The notes: a model not told the origin generated them from the letters alone. A stretch of DNA of 37,992 nucleotides from Gordonia araii NBRC 100433 (GCF_000241265.1 NZ_BAEE01000015.1:1-37992); one strand, 5' to 3'; shown: positions 15,880 to 24,396, numbered from the stretch's first letter. Program-made: numbers and translations.

Positions 15880-18579
15880 TCAGTTCGCAAACGGGTTGTG
15901 ATCGGAGCCTGCTTGCGGGGTGCCGAAGGATCCGGGCGGCGGCGCCTGCGGCGCGGCGAACGGGTTGACGTCAGGTCCCCGTCCGCTTCCGCCGCCGAAC
16001 GGATCGGGCGGTCCCGATTGCCCAGCGGCCGGTGCGCCCGCTTGTGCCCGCAGGGTGGCCAGACCGGCACCCAGCGTCTCGGTGATCTCGTCGGTGAACC
16101 GGGCCAGCGTCTGTTCGCCCGCATCGTCGCCGACGAGAACCACCACATGAGCCTGATCGGGATTGCCCCGCGGGTCGTGGACGATGAACCACCGGTTGTG
16201 GACGTTGAGCGGCAGCTTCGCGTCGGGCGCCGGGCCGAAGGTCTCGCCGGTCTTGCCCGCCGCGCCGACAGCGCCCTGCGCGCTGGCGACGACGAAGCCG
16301 GTGCCGAACGGAGACTTGCCGACCCGCGTGTCCAGCCGAACGCCGTCGCCGAGGACGAGGTGACGCGACGGCGTCGCCGTCCCGGGAACCAAGCGCACCA
16401 GATCGGTTTCTCGGAAGGCGAAGGGCTCGCCGTCGCGCAGAACCGAGGAACCGCTCGCCGTCACCGGGATGACCTCGGCGCGCAGCGTGCGGGCCGGGAT
16501 GCGCGCGGTCCACCACTTCGCCAGATAGGCGAGGCCGAGGGGCACGAGTGGTCCGAGCAGCAACGCCACCAGGAACCCGAGGAGCGTGTTGGCGGTGTTC
16601 TGCTTCTTCGCCAACGTCGCGGTGAATTGCACTTCCATCGGCTTAGGCTCACCGGAGCCGTCGGCGCGCGCGGCCATCACCGTGACCGTGCCGTTCGCGT
16701 CGCCGCGCCCCTGGTTCGGAACCTTCAGCGTCAGGGGCAGCGTCGTCTGCTTTCCGTCGGCCGCTTTGAGGCAGTTCCCCCGGGTCGACGCGGTCGAGGT
16801 GACGGCCAGGCCGTCGCTCCCTTCCGGGGCGCCCAGCAGTTTGGTGGCTCCCTCGGGAACCCAGACACAGCCCGGGCCGGTGACCGCGAGAGTGGCCGTG
16901 GCCTCCCCCGACCCGGTGATGGTGCCGAAGTCGACGCGGGACGCCAGTTGCGGATAGCCGGCCGGCGGGTTGATCGTCACCGGCAGGTCGACCTCCATCG
17001 GCACCAGTGGGGTGCCGGCCACCCTCTTGCCCTTGGAGTCGCGGGCCGACGCCGTCGTCACCGACAGCTTCAGGCGCAGGGTCGCGGCGCCGGGCGCGAC
17101 TCCGGACAGATCGACCGTGCGCGGCTGGGTCACCTTGTCCTTCTCGACGCCCGACGCGATCGGCACCGTCTCGCCGCCTTTGGTCACCAACTCGGCGTCG
17201 AAGGAGACCGTTCCGGGCAGTTTGTCCACCGCGACGGTCTCGCCCTTCTTGTTGGTGACCGCGAAGGTCATCTCCGTCGAACTCGCTCCGCTGCGCAGCT
17301 TCACTTTGTCCCGGTCGGGCCAGGCGGGCGAAAGGTCGCCGTACACGCGGATGTTCGACTGGGTTTGGGCGCTGACCGACTGTTCGGGCGACACGAAGAC
17401 CAGGGCCCACACGCCGCGCCACTGTTGCGCGTCCGGGTTGGCCATCTCGATCGAGACCGATTTCGCACTCGGCGACGAATAGTTGATCGCCACGCCGCCG
17501 ATGTCGAGCTTGCCCGCTTGCCCGGGTTGCAGACGGTGCTCGCTGCCGTCGGGTGAGACCAGGACCGGGGTCAACCCGGGAGTCGTCGCGTCGGCGATGA
17601 TGCTGACGCTCGACACGGAGCGGTCGAGGACGAAGCGGTGTTTGGCGTCGTCGCACACGCGGTTGCCCGCGCAGGCCCCGCGGCGGGTCTCCAGGCCGGT
17701 TCCTCCGCCGAGGCGGGCGAAGGCCCAGACCAGGCTGTCGATGTCGGTCACCCGGTAGAACGCACCGGGCACGGGATCGGTGATCGTGCCGCACGTCCCG
17801 CCGCCGGGGGATTTCCCGGTCGCGATTGCCTGCATCAGGTTGAAGTCCGACGGGTTGGCTTGCGCGTCGAGCCCGATGGCGACGGTGATGACACCGGAGG
17901 AGCGCAACTGGTCCGCCGTCCCGCCCGGACGGCAGATCGCCTGTTCGGCGGCCTTCTTCATCGCGTTGCGATCGGCCGGCGAATTCAGTTCCTGGTCGGG
18001 CGCGAATTCTTTGTCGACCTGGCCGCGGTTCTGGTAGTCGAAGTCCAGTGCCCCGTCGGTGAACCAGACGATCATCTGGCACCCCGGCGCGGCGTCCGGC
18101 TTGCGCTTGGCGGCCAGCGATTCGGCCGCGTTCGCCAGCGCGGTGGCGTAGTCGGTGTCCCGTCCGGTGTTGCTGGCCTCCAGGCCGGCGAGGCCCTCGT
18201 TGACCGTCGGCAACGAGTCGGCGCTCAACGCGGTCCAGTCGGTGATCACCCGGTAGTTCTCGGCGAAGGCGGCCACCGACAGATCGACCGTCGCCCCGTC
18301 ACGCGCGGCGGCGAGCTGCATCTGCCTGGCCAATTCCTTGGCCGCGGCCACCCGTGCGGCTTTCGCGTCGGAGCGCTTCAGGCTCAACGACTCGTCCATG
18401 AGGAACAGCACCTGCCCGCTGCGCTGACCGGCGACGCAGGCGGCGAACCGTGCGACCGCGGCATCGGAATCCTCGACCGGCTCGGCGTGCGCGGCCGTCC
18501 CGACCAGCAGCCCGGCGGGGGCGAGCAGGACCGCGAGCACGAGCGCGGAGATCCAACGCCTCAACTTTCCCCCTGTCAT
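15880..18579 (-). CDS. Secreted/membrane-anchored vWA protein with cytoplasmic tail (operon gene B)
   Basis: An 899-residue protein. An N-terminal signal sequence (Lys/Arg-containing start, hydrophobic 11-27, likely cleavage after AHA at ~32) leads to a vWA domain with MIDAS residues Asp62-x-Ser64-x-Ser66, GRDTDYATAL carrying the Thr, and WFTDGALDFD. Beta-rich domains follow (~300-650), then one TM segment (about 660-685) and a ~210-residue cytoplasmic part. The C-terminus is Pro/Gly-rich with DPF at 859, NPFA at 872 and a terminal NPFAN. Topology thus joins an extracytoplasmic metal-dependent binding domain to an internal tail, as expected for a sensor or adhesion receptor. Its ATG directly follows the stop of gene A with no gap. 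The outside ligand is unknown. Confidence 0.82.
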   Translation of the reverse strand: MTGGKLRRWISALVLAVLLAPAGLLVGTAAHAEPVEDSDAAVARFAACVAGQRSGQVLFLMDESLSLKRSDAKAARVAAAKELARQMQLAAARDGATVDLSVAAFAENYRVITDWTALSADSLPTVNEGLAGLEASNTGRDTDYATALANAAESLAAKRKPDAAPGCQMIVWFTDGALDFDYQNRGQVDKEFAPDQELNSPADRNAMKKAAEQAICRPGGTADQLRSSGVITVAIGLDAQANPSDFNLMQAIATGKSPGGGTCGTITDPVPGAFYRVTDIDSLVWAFARLGGGTGLETRRGACAGNRVCDDAKHRFVLDRSVSSVSIIADATTPGLTPVLVSPDGSEHRLQPGQAGKLDIGGVAINYSSPSAKSVSIEMANPDAQQWRGVWALVFVSPEQSVSAQTQSNIRVYGDLSPAWPDRDKVKLRSGASSTEMTFAVTNKKGETVAVDKLPGTVSFDAELVTKGGETVPIASGVEKDKVTQPRTVDLSGVAPGAATLRLKLSVTTASARDSKGKRVAGTPLVPMEVDLPVTINPPAGYPQLASRVDFGTITGSGEATATLAVTGPGCVWVPEGATKLLGAPEGSDGLAVTSTASTRGNCLKAADGKQTTLPLTLKVPNQGRGDANGTVTVMAARADGSGEPKPMEVQFTATLAKKQNTANTLLGFLVALLLGPLVPLGLAYLAKWWTARIPARTLRAEVIPVTASGSSVLRDGEPFAFRETDLVRLVPGTATPSRHLVLGDGVRLDTRVGKSPFGTGFVVASAQGAVGAAGKTGETFGPAPDAKLPLNVHNRWFIVHDPRGNPDQAHVVVLVGDDAGEQTLARFTDEITETLGAGLATLRAQAGAPAAGQSGPPDPFGGGSGRGPDVNPFAAPQAPPPGSFGTPQAGSDHNPFAN

Positions 18580-19251
18580 CTACAGCCGCCCTATCCAGAA
18601 GCCAACCGCGAGCGCCGTCACGGCGATCGCGAGGACCACCGCGCTGATCGCGACGATCCACAGCACCCCGGTCGATGCCGGGCGCGCGTACACCGTCTCG
18701 GTCTTGCGGGCGGTGTCGACGGCGACGAAACGAGAAATCAGCCAGATCGCGATCGGACCGGCGAACACCCATCCGAGTAGCGACCACCACCGGCCCCAGC
18801 CGATCGCGCCGACAATCCCCCCGACGACCGCGCAGACCGCGGCCGCAATCAGGATACCGTTCGGCGGGGAGGACACCGCGAGGACACCGGCCGACGAGGG
18901 GCCGCTGCCCGGCCGGGCCAACGGGTCGTACTGCGCCGTTGCCGCTTGCGCCTCGTGGCGGCCGGCGAACGGATCGCCGTAGGGCCCGCCGGGCTGTTCG
19001 CCCCCGTAGTGATCCCCGTAGGGGCTGCCGGCCGGAGCTTCATGCCTGCCCTGCCCGTGGCCGCCGGGATGTGCGTCGGGGCCCGGCTGCCACGGCTGAC
19101 CCGCTTCGGGCGGCGGCGGCTGCTGCGGCTGCTGCGGGTACCCGCCCGGGTAGCCCGGCTGACCGCCCGCGGGCGGCTGGCCAGGTACTTGACCGGGCGC
19201 GGGCGATTGCCCCGGATCGTTGCCCGGGCCAAATGGATTGAACGACGACAC
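18580..19251 (-). CDS. Pro/Gly/Gln-rich N-tail membrane protein (operon gene A)
   Basis: A 223-residue protein, the first gene of the ten-gene operon. It starts MSSFNPFGPG, followed by ~115 residues of low-complexity Pro/Gly/Gln/Tyr sequence (PGQ, PGYPGGYPQQ and HPGGHGQG patches) with further DPFAG (Asp93) and DPLA motifs. Three hydrophobic segments follow (about 131-155, 158-178 and 194-221). The start codon is GTG: an in-frame TGA lies 15 nt upstream, so no earlier start exists, and only a weak GTGAAAG precedes it. No named family recognised. The disordered tail and TM bundle resemble gene I. Many actinobacterial membrane proteins have comparable Pro-rich N-tails, so the tail alone says little about function. 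Confidence 0.78.
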   Translation of the reverse strand: MSSFNPFGPGNDPGQSPAPGQVPGQPPAGGQPGYPGGYPQQPQQPPPPEAGQPWQPGPDAHPGGHGQGRHEAPAGSPYGDHYGGEQPGGPYGDPFAGRHEAQAATAQYDPLARPGSGPSSAGVLAVSSPPNGILIAAAVCAVVGGIVGAIGWGRWWSLLGWVFAGPIAIWLISRFVAVDTARKTETVYARPASTGVLWIVAISAVVLAIAVTALAVGFWIGRL

Positions 19252-19396
19252 GCTGACATGCTTTCACATGAGTGGCGCCGTCGGGTGACCCAGCCGAATG
19301 AATCGGAGCACGGTCGCACGTGCGTGCCGCACGCATCGCGGGAGACATGGGGGAATCACCGACCCACCGACCGCCGGTTCTGGCAGGATCGGCCCC
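19252..19396. promoter_or_regulatory. Divergent intergenic region, likely promoter of the ten-gene operon and of the plus-strand cluster
   Basis: The only space from which the ten-gene operon can be started. An imperfect palindrome CCGAATGAATCGG lies at 19294-19306, and a repeated CATGT element (period 10 nt) sits just upstream of the GTG of gene A. I found no clear -35/-10 pair for the minus strand. For the plus strand, CAGGAT (19384-19389) ends 7 nt before the ATG of the holin-like gene and could be the -10 of a leaderless transcript. Confidence 0.45.
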
Positions 19397-19807
19397 ATGA
19401 TTCCTTTCCTCTGGCGCACCGCGACGACCGGCCTGACGCTGTGGCTGACCACCCTGCTCATTCCCGACAGCATGCATTTCGAATGGGGCACGGCATCGCA
19501 GACCTGGCAGAAGGTCGGGATCGTGCTCATCGTCGCGGCGATCTTCGGTGTGGTGAACGCCTTCATCAAGCCGGTCGTGCAGTTCCTGTCGATCCCCTTC
19601 TACATCCTGACCCTCGGCCTGTTCCACATCGTGATCAACGCCTTCATGCTGTGGCTGGTCTCGTGGTTCAGCAAGAAGGTCACCGGATGGGGCTTGATCG
19701 TCGACAGCTTCTGGTGGTCGGCGATCTGGGCGGCGATCATCGTCGCGATCGTCGGCATCGTCGTCACCGCCGTGACGGATCGTGTCGCCGGCACGGTGAA
19801 GGACTGA
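19397..19807 (+). CDS. Holin-like small membrane protein, YvlD (phage holin 4_2) family
   Basis: A 136-residue protein with four hydrophobic helices. It contains the family signature around NAFIKPVVQFLSIPFYILTLG followed by HIVINAFMLWL. The family is chromosomal and widespread in actinobacteria. The holin name is historical and lysis is not implied: a role in the envelope is likely but undefined. ATG at 19397 was chosen because it begins the conserved N-terminal helix. The upstream in-frame extension has no hydrophobic or conserved content. No Shine-Dalgarno is visible, and CTGGCAGGAT just upstream suggests a leaderless mRNA. The stop is 1 nt from the next ATG (TGACATG), so it is coupled to the SIMPL lipoprotein. 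Confidence 0.85.
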   Translation: MIPFLWRTATTGLTLWLTTLLIPDSMHFEWGTASQTWQKVGIVLIVAAIFGVVNAFIKPVVQFLSIPFYILTLGLFHIVINAFMLWLVSWFSKKVTGWGLIVDSFWWSAIWAAIIVAIVGIVVTAVTDRVAGTVKD

Positions 19808-19808
19808 C

Positions 19809-20549
19809 ATGCGGCGCGGCGTGCGAGCCCTCCGTGTCACTGCCCTCGTCGCGGCCGTCGGTACCGCCGCGGCCGTACTGGTCGGGTGTGGATCGTCGAC
19901 GCCTGCTGACCAGGCCCGCTCGGTGACGGTCGTCGGAAACGGGAAGGTCACCGGCGTTCCCGACACCCTGAGCGCCAACATCGGTGTCGAAGCCGAGGCG
20001 CCCGACGTTTCCGCCGCGATCAACGAGGCCTCGGACAAGATCACGAAGATCACCGACGCGGCCGTCGCGGCGGGCGTCGACCGCAAGGACGTGCAAACCC
20101 AGCAGGTGTCGATCAGCCCGCGCTACTCGACGCCGGGCGCGGGCGGCGGCACCTCGACGATCAGCGGCTACGAGGCGACAAACACGGTGTCGATCAAGGT
20201 CCGCGATCTGAGTAAGGCATCGAAGGTGCTCGGCGACACGGTGACCGCGGGCGGCAACAACACGCGGCTGTCCGGCGTCAGCTTCGCCATCGACGACGAC
20301 TCCGCGCTGATGCGCAACGCACGAGAGGCCGCGTTCGCCGACGCCAAGGCACGGGCCGACCAGTACGCGCGCCTGGCGGGCGACAAGCTCGGCAAGGCCC
20401 TGGTGATCACCGAATCCAACGCCGTCGAGTCCCCGCCCCGCACGTACAGCCGCGGCGCACCGGATTCCGCCATGGCCGCGCCGGTGCCGATCGAGCCGGG
20501 CGAGCAGACGCTGAACTACTCGGTCACGGTTAAGTTCGCGCTGACCTGA
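19809..20549 (+). CDS. SIMPL-domain lipoprotein
   Basis: A 246-residue exported lipoprotein. The N-terminus has a basic start, a hydrophobic stretch and the lipobox LVGC with Cys27 as the predicted lipid-attachment site. The mature part is a SIMPL/DUF541 domain: RSVTVVGNGKVTGVPDTLSANIGVEAEA, then VSAAINEASDKI, GYEATNTVSIKVRDLSK and a C-terminal LNYSVTVKFAL strand. SIMPL proteins are periplasmic or surface proteins of poorly defined function, some linked to oxidative stress resistance and some to oligomeric channel-like assemblies. It follows the YvlD-type membrane gene by 1 nt and precedes another membrane protein by 27 nt, which suggests a small envelope operon. Confidence 0.9.
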   Translation: MRRGVRALRVTALVAAVGTAAAVLVGCGSSTPADQARSVTVVGNGKVTGVPDTLSANIGVEAEAPDVSAAINEASDKITKITDAAVAAGVDRKDVQTQQVSISPRYSTPGAGGGTSTISGYEATNTVSIKVRDLSKASKVLGDTVTAGGNNTRLSGVSFAIDDDSALMRNAREAAFADAKARADQYARLAGDKLGKALVITESNAVESPPRTYSRGAPDSAMAAPVPIEPGEQTLNYSVTVKFALT

Positions 20550-20576
20550 TCAGCTCCGAGCCTCCCGGGAGGGGCC

Positions 20577-21095
20577 ATGCACGAGGCGCTCGCACCGTGG
20601 GCCGACTTCAACGTCGCGATCGCCGGCGCCAGCGCGGCCTTGGCCGGCCTCATCATCGTCGCGGTATCGGTGAACCTTGAGCGCATCCTCGTCTCACCGG
20701 CCATCCCGGCACGCACCGGCGCCGCCATCGGCGCGCTCACCCTGGCCGTCGCCGCCGCGTGCCTCGCGCTGATTCCCGACCAGTCGCTGTTTCTCCTCGG
20801 GCTGGAGATCCTGATCGGCGCCGTGCTGGTCGGCTGGCTGGCCCTGCTGGCCTCGCTACGGATCTACCGAATCGCCACCGCCGCACAGGACCCGCTGCTG
20901 CCCAAACCGCCCCGAATGTGGCCACCGGGCAAGATCGCCATGAGTGTGGCGTCTCCCCTGTTGTTCGTCATCGGCGGGGCCATCCTGCTGACCGGCGACG
21001 TGGCCGGTTTGAACTGGATCGCGGCCGGTTCGCTCACCGCGATCGTCGCCGGCGTCGCGCTCTCCTGGATCGTTCTGATCGAAGTGCGGCGCTGA
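20577..21095 (+). CDS. Five-TM membrane protein of unknown function
   Basis: A 172-residue hydrophobic protein with about five TM segments (roughly 13-33, 45-65, 69-93, 119-140 and 146-167) and a short basic loop containing PLLPKPPRMWPPGK. The ATG is well supported by GGGAGGGG 4-6 nt upstream. Similar short integral membrane proteins are common in actinobacteria, but I do not recognise a named family or active-site motif. It lies in the same direction as, and between, the SIMPL lipoprotein and dtd. Spacing on both sides (27 and 42 nt) permits, but does not prove, co-transcription. Confidence 0.8.
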   Translation: MHEALAPWADFNVAIAGASAALAGLIIVAVSVNLERILVSPAIPARTGAAIGALTLAVAAACLALIPDQSLFLLGLEILIGAVLVGWLALLASLRIYRIATAAQDPLLPKPPRMWPPGKIAMSVASPLLFVIGGAILLTGDVAGLNWIAAGSLTAIVAGVALSWIVLIEVRR

Positions 21096-21137
21096 CCCCA
21101 GCCGGTTCGCCGACGACCGTCTGGCAGGGTTGAGACC

Positions 21138-21587
21138 ATGCGCGCAGTCATCCAGCGGGTCAGCCGGGCACGGGTCGTCGTCGACGACGAGGTCGTCGGC
21201 GAACTGGAGCTGTCCGCAAACCGGCAGGGCCTCGTGGTCTTCGTCGGCGCGACCCATTCCGACACCGACGAGCAGGCGCACGCACTGGCCGACAAGGTGT
21301 GGCGGCTGCGGATCCTCGACGGCGACGAGCCGGGCCAGGCCAGCGCCTCCGATCTCGATGCCCCGATCCTCGTCGTCAGCCAGTTCACCCTCTACGCGAA
21401 CACGGACAAGGGCAGGCGGCCGTCGTGGAACGCCGCGGCTCCCGCCGCGGTCGCCGAGCCGCTCGTCGACGCGGTGTCGGCACGGCTGCGTTCACTGGGG
21501 GCGACCGTGGCGACGGGACGTTTCGGTGCGCATATGCATGTCGACCTGGTCAACGACGGACCGGTCACGATCCTGCTGGATCTGTAG
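21138..21587 (+). CDS. dtd: D-aminoacyl-tRNA deacylase
   Basis: A 149-residue DTD, which hydrolyses D-amino acids (and glycine mischarged on tRNA-Ala) from tRNA. It begins [18 protein letters not shown] and contains the signature SQFTLYA (81-87), whose backbone and Thr lie at the active site. Near the C-terminus is NDGPVTI, carrying the Gly-Pro dipeptide that enforces chirality in family members. Full length. The ATG lies 8 nt after CTGGCAGGGT (21121-21130), which looks more like a -10 region of a leaderless transcript than a ribosome-binding site. Its stop is 3 nt from the stop of map on the other strand, so the two genes converge with no room for a separate terminator. Confidence 0.96.
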   Translation: MRAVIQRVSRARVVVDDEVVGELELSANRQGLVVFVGATHSDTDEQAHALADKVWRLRILDGDEPGQASASDLDAPILVVSQFTLYANTDKGRRPSWNAAAPAAVAEPLVDAVSARLRSLGATVATGRFGAHMHVDLVNDGPVTILLDL

Positions 21588-21590
21588 CGA

Positions 21591-22388
21591 TCAGACGGGC
21601 CGCTGGGTGAGGATCCGCGGACCGTCGGCGGTCACCGCCACCGTGTGCTCCCAGTGCGCGGCGCGACTGCCGTCATCGGTGACGACGGTCCAATCGTCGT
21701 CGAGAATGCTGGTCTCCTCGGTGCCGAGCGTCAGCATCGGCTCGATGGCCAGCGTCGACCCGATCGCCAGACGAGGTCCGCGTCCCGGTTCCCCCTCGTT
21801 GGCCAGGAACGGCTCCAAGTGCATCTCGCGGCCGATGCCGTGGCCGCCGTAGCCGGCGACGATCCCGAAGTGGCGGCCGAACTTCTTGCTCGCCGCCCGC
21901 GTGCCCTGTTCGATCGCGTGGGAGATGTCGGTGAGACGTGCACCCTCGATCATGGCGGCGATACCGGCTTCCAGCGACAGCCGGGTCGCTTCGCTCAGCT
22001 CTTCGTCGGCCGTGGCCACCGAGCCGACCCCGTAAGTCCAGGCCGAGTCGCCGTGCCAGCCGTCGAGAATGGCGCCGCAGTCGATGGAGACCAGGTCGCC
22101 GTCGGCGAGGACAACCGTTTTCGACGGGATGCCGTGCACGACGACGTCGTTGACCGAGCTGCAGATCGAGCCGGGAAAGCCGTGGTAGCCCTTGAACGAC
22201 GGGACGGCGCCGGCCTCGCGGATGACGGTCTCGGCGATCTCGTCGAGTTCGAGGGTGGACACTCCCGGCGCGGAAGCTTCTCGCACCGCGACGAGCGCAC
22301 GGCCCACCACGGCACCCGCCTCGGCCATGGCGTCGAGCTCGCCGGCCGAGCGGAACGGGACGACGCCGCGGCGCCCGAACAGACCCAT
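21591..22388 (-). CDS. map: Methionine aminopeptidase type I
   Basis: A 265-residue cytoplasmic metallopeptidase that removes the initiator methionine. All five metal ligands are visible: Asp103 (SIDCG), Asp114 (HGDSAWT), His183 (GGHGIG), Glu216 (AIEPM) and Glu247 (HWEHT), together with His86 (VVHGIP). There is no N-terminal zinc-finger extension, so it is the short type Ia form. The ATG is 19 nt beyond the adk stop, and it closes the secY-adk-map unit. In many actinobacteria infA follows close by. Here the next same-strand gene is the first of the ten-gene operon, and four plus-strand genes lie between. Confidence 0.96.
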   Translation of the reverse strand: MGLFGRRGVVPFRSAGELDAMAEAGAVVGRALVAVREASAPGVSTLELDEIAETVIREAGAVPSFKGYHGFPGSICSSVNDVVVHGIPSKTVVLADGDLVSIDCGAILDGWHGDSAWTYGVGSVATADEELSEATRLSLEAGIAAMIEGARLTDISHAIEQGTRAASKKFGRHFGIVAGYGGHGIGREMHLEPFLANEGEPGRGPRLAIGSTLAIEPMLTLGTEETSILDDDWTVVTDDGSRAAHWEHTVAVTADGPRILTQRPV

Positions 22389-22407
22389 CGTTAGTCGGCG
22401 CCCGCTG

Positions 22408-22950
22408 CTACTTGGCGTCGACGCCGAGGGAAGTCAGCACGCGCTGATGCACTTCTTGCACCTCGCCAACGGCGTCGATCGACGTCACGTCGGCGCCGTA
22501 GTACTCGAGCAGCGGAGCGGTCTCGTTCTCGTAGACCGCGAGACGGTTGCGGATCACTTCCTCGCTGTCGTCGGCGCGGCCGCGGGCGAGCATCCGCTCG
22601 ACGACGACGTCGGCGTCCACGGCGAAAGACAGCACCGCGTCCAGGTCGACGCCCATCTCCTTGAGTGCGTCGGCCTGCTCGATCGAGCGCGGAAAGCCGT
22701 CGAGGATGAACCCTCGTGCCGCGTCCGGCTCGGCGATGCGAGCGCGCACCATGTCGACGGTCACCTCCGAGGGGACCAGGTCGCCGGCGTCGAGGTACCG
22801 CTTGGCTTCCACACCGATCGCAGTGCCCTGCGAGATGTTCGCGCGGAACAGGTCGCCGGTCGAGATGTGCGGGATGCCGAGGGCCTCCGAGAGCAGCTCA
22901 GCCTGGGTGCCCTTGCCCGCTCCGGGCGGGCCGAGAATCACGAGTTTCAA
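22408..22950 (-). CDS. adk: Adenylate kinase
   Basis: A 180-residue adenylate kinase (ATP + AMP = 2 ADP). P-loop [10 protein letters not shown] lies at residues 7-16, followed by the AMP-binding segment [10 protein letters not shown] and [10 protein letters not shown]. The LID is short and lacks the zinc-binding Cys motif, as expected for the compact actinobacterial form. The start codon is TTG: it gives the conserved MKLVILG N-terminus, and TTGA overlaps the secY stop by 4 nt. An ATG start is not available. Translation is therefore coupled to secY, a common arrangement in this operon. Confidence 0.96.
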   Translation of the reverse strand: MKLVILGPPGAGKGTQAELLSEALGIPHISTGDLFRANISQGTAIGVEAKRYLDAGDLVPSEVTVDMVRARIAEPDAARGFILDGFPRSIEQADALKEMGVDLDAVLSFAVDADVVVERMLARGRADDSEEVIRNRLAVYENETAPLLEYYGADVTSIDAVGEVQEVHQRVLTSLGVDAK

Positions 22951-24278
22951 TTGAGGAACCCTTCGTACTTGCGCTGCATCAGCTGACTGTTGACCTGCTT
23001 CACCGTGTCGAGGGCGACCACGACCATGATGAGCAGCGCGGTACCGCCGAACGGCAGGTTCTGCAGGCCGCCGCTGTTGCCGACCTGCATGAACAGGTTA
23101 GGCAGAATCGCGATCAAGCCGAGGTAGATCGAACCGGGAAGCGTGATCCGCGACAGGACGTAACCCAGGTAGTCGGCGGTCGGCTGCCCGGGGCGGATGC
23201 CCGGGATGAAGCCGCCGTACTTCTTCATGTCGTCGGCGCGTTCCTGCGGGTTGAACGTGACCGCGACGTAGAAGTAGGTGAAGAAGATGATCATCAAGAA
23301 GTACGTGACGATGTAGACCGGGTCGCTCGGGTTCACCAGGTGCTGGTCGATGAAGGTCTGCCAGCGGCTCGGCTCGCCCTCGCCGCGCGTGAGCTGGCTG
23401 ATCAGCATCGGCAGGTAGAGCAGCGACGACGCGAAGATCACCGGGATGACACCCGCCTGGTTGACCTTCAGCGGCAGATAGGTCGACGAACCGCCGAACA
23501 TCTTGCGCCCGACCATCCGCTTGGCGTACTGGACGGGGATGCGGCGCTGGCCCATCTCGATGAACACCACGCCGGCGACGATGATGACACCCGCGACGAT
23601 CACGAGCGAGAAGGCCACCGGGCCGCGGTCGTTGAGGATCATGCGACCCTCGGCCGGGATACGGGCCACGATGCCGGCGGTGATCAGCAGGGACATGCCG
23701 TTGCCGATGCCGCGCTCGGTGATCAACTCGCCGAACCACATGACGACCATGGCGCCGGCGACCATCACGATGACGATGATCGCGAGGCCGGTGATCGACT
23801 TGTCGGCGATGATCCCCTGCGCGTCACAGTTGGCCTGTCCCTGCAGCAGGTTGCCGTTCGCGGCGAGCGCGACGATGCCGGTGGCCTGAAGCAGCGCCAG
23901 CGCCACGGTCAGGTACCGCGTGTACTGCGTCATCTTGGCCTGACCGGCCTGGCCCTCCTTGCGGAGTTCCTCGAAGCGAGGGATGACCACGGTGAGCAGC
24001 TGCACGATGATGCTCGCCGTGATGTAGGGCATGATGCCGATCGCGAACACCGACAGCTGCAGCAGCGCGCCGCCGGAGAACATGTTGATCAGCGAGTAGA
24101 TCTGCTGCTGCGTCGAGTCCTGGTTGGCCGGGTCGAGACACTCTTTCACGACCTTGAAGTCCACGCCCGGCGACGGGAGGGTCGCACCGAACCGGTACAG
24201 CACAAGGATAAAGAGGACGAAGAGGATCTTCTTCCTCAGTTCCGGCGTGCGGAACACGGCGACGAGGGGGGAGAACAC
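22947..24278 (-). CDS. secY: Protein translocase subunit SecY
   Basis: A 443-residue, ten-TM SecY, the channel of the Sec translocon. It has the usual N-terminal [21 protein letters not shown], the plug region after it, QYTRYLTV, and the C-terminal cytoplasmic loop [12 protein letters not shown] followed by [11 protein letters not shown]. The start is GTG, supported by a perfect AGGAGG 5 nt upstream. A 168-nt gap separates it from rplO. It holds a strong hairpin behind rplO and a candidate extended -10 promoter for secY, so secY-adk-map appears to be its own transcription unit. Confidence 0.97.
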   Translation of the reverse strand: MFSPLVAVFRTPELRKKILFVLFILVLYRFGATLPSPGVDFKVVKECLDPANQDSTQQQIYSLINMFSGGALLQLSVFAIGIMPYITASIIVQLLTVVIPRFEELRKEGQAGQAKMTQYTRYLTVALALLQATGIVALAANGNLLQGQANCDAQGIIADKSITGLAIIVIVMVAGAMVVMWFGELITERGIGNGMSLLITAGIVARIPAEGRMILNDRGPVAFSLVIVAGVIIVAGVVFIEMGQRRIPVQYAKRMVGRKMFGGSSTYLPLKVNQAGVIPVIFASSLLYLPMLISQLTRGEGEPSRWQTFIDQHLVNPSDPVYIVTYFLMIIFFTYFYVAVTFNPQERADDMKKYGGFIPGIRPGQPTADYLGYVLSRITLPGSIYLGLIAILPNLFMQVGNSGGLQNLPFGGTALLIMVVVALDTVKQVNSQLMQRKYEGFLN

Positions 24279-24367
24279 TAATTCCTCCTAGTGGCGACCA
24301 CTTCGGTTCGGGGCCTGGCGTTTCGGACTTGGCGCGGACGGATTCACCGTCGACGGCAACGCTGCAA

Positions 24368-24376
24368 ACTCTAACA
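24368..24376 (-). promoter_or_regulatory. Candidate extended -10 promoter of secY-adk-map
   Basis: On the minus strand the sequence reads TGTTAGAGT: a TGn extension followed by TAGAGT, 90 nt upstream of the secY start. It lies just beyond the rplO hairpin, where a new promoter would be needed. No good -35 is present at 16-18 bp, as is usual for extended -10 promoters. Motif evidence only. Confidence 0.4.
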
Positions 24377-24396
24377 GTTGTCCGTCTGGCCAGTTC

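Larger units (their letters stand above)
950..19251 (-). other. Ten-gene GTPase / GAP1 / tubulin-like / vWA / TerD operon
   Basis: All ten genes lie on the minus strand. Junctions in transcription order are 0, 41, -1, 3, 4, 0, -4, -1 and 2 nt, so almost every pair is translationally coupled and the set behaves as one unit. Protein sizes are 223, 899, 1239, 896, 801, 938, 325, 381, 205 and 169 residues. Membrane-bound members (A, B, D, I) are interspersed with soluble ones. No mobility gene, no obvious direct repeats at the ends and no drop in GC mark it as a recent insert. The combination matches, in outline, GTPase-centred conflict or stress systems predicted from genome context. Function is inference. 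Confidence 0.75.

Noticed and set aside
15682..17556. A 624-codon plus-strand open frame opposite gene B
   Set aside because: Same reasoning: low-complexity Arg/Gly protein without motifs, opposite a well-supported gene.
19397..19807. Prophage because of the holin-family name
   Set aside because: No other phage gene is near. The YvlD/holin 4_2 family is a common chromosomal membrane family.
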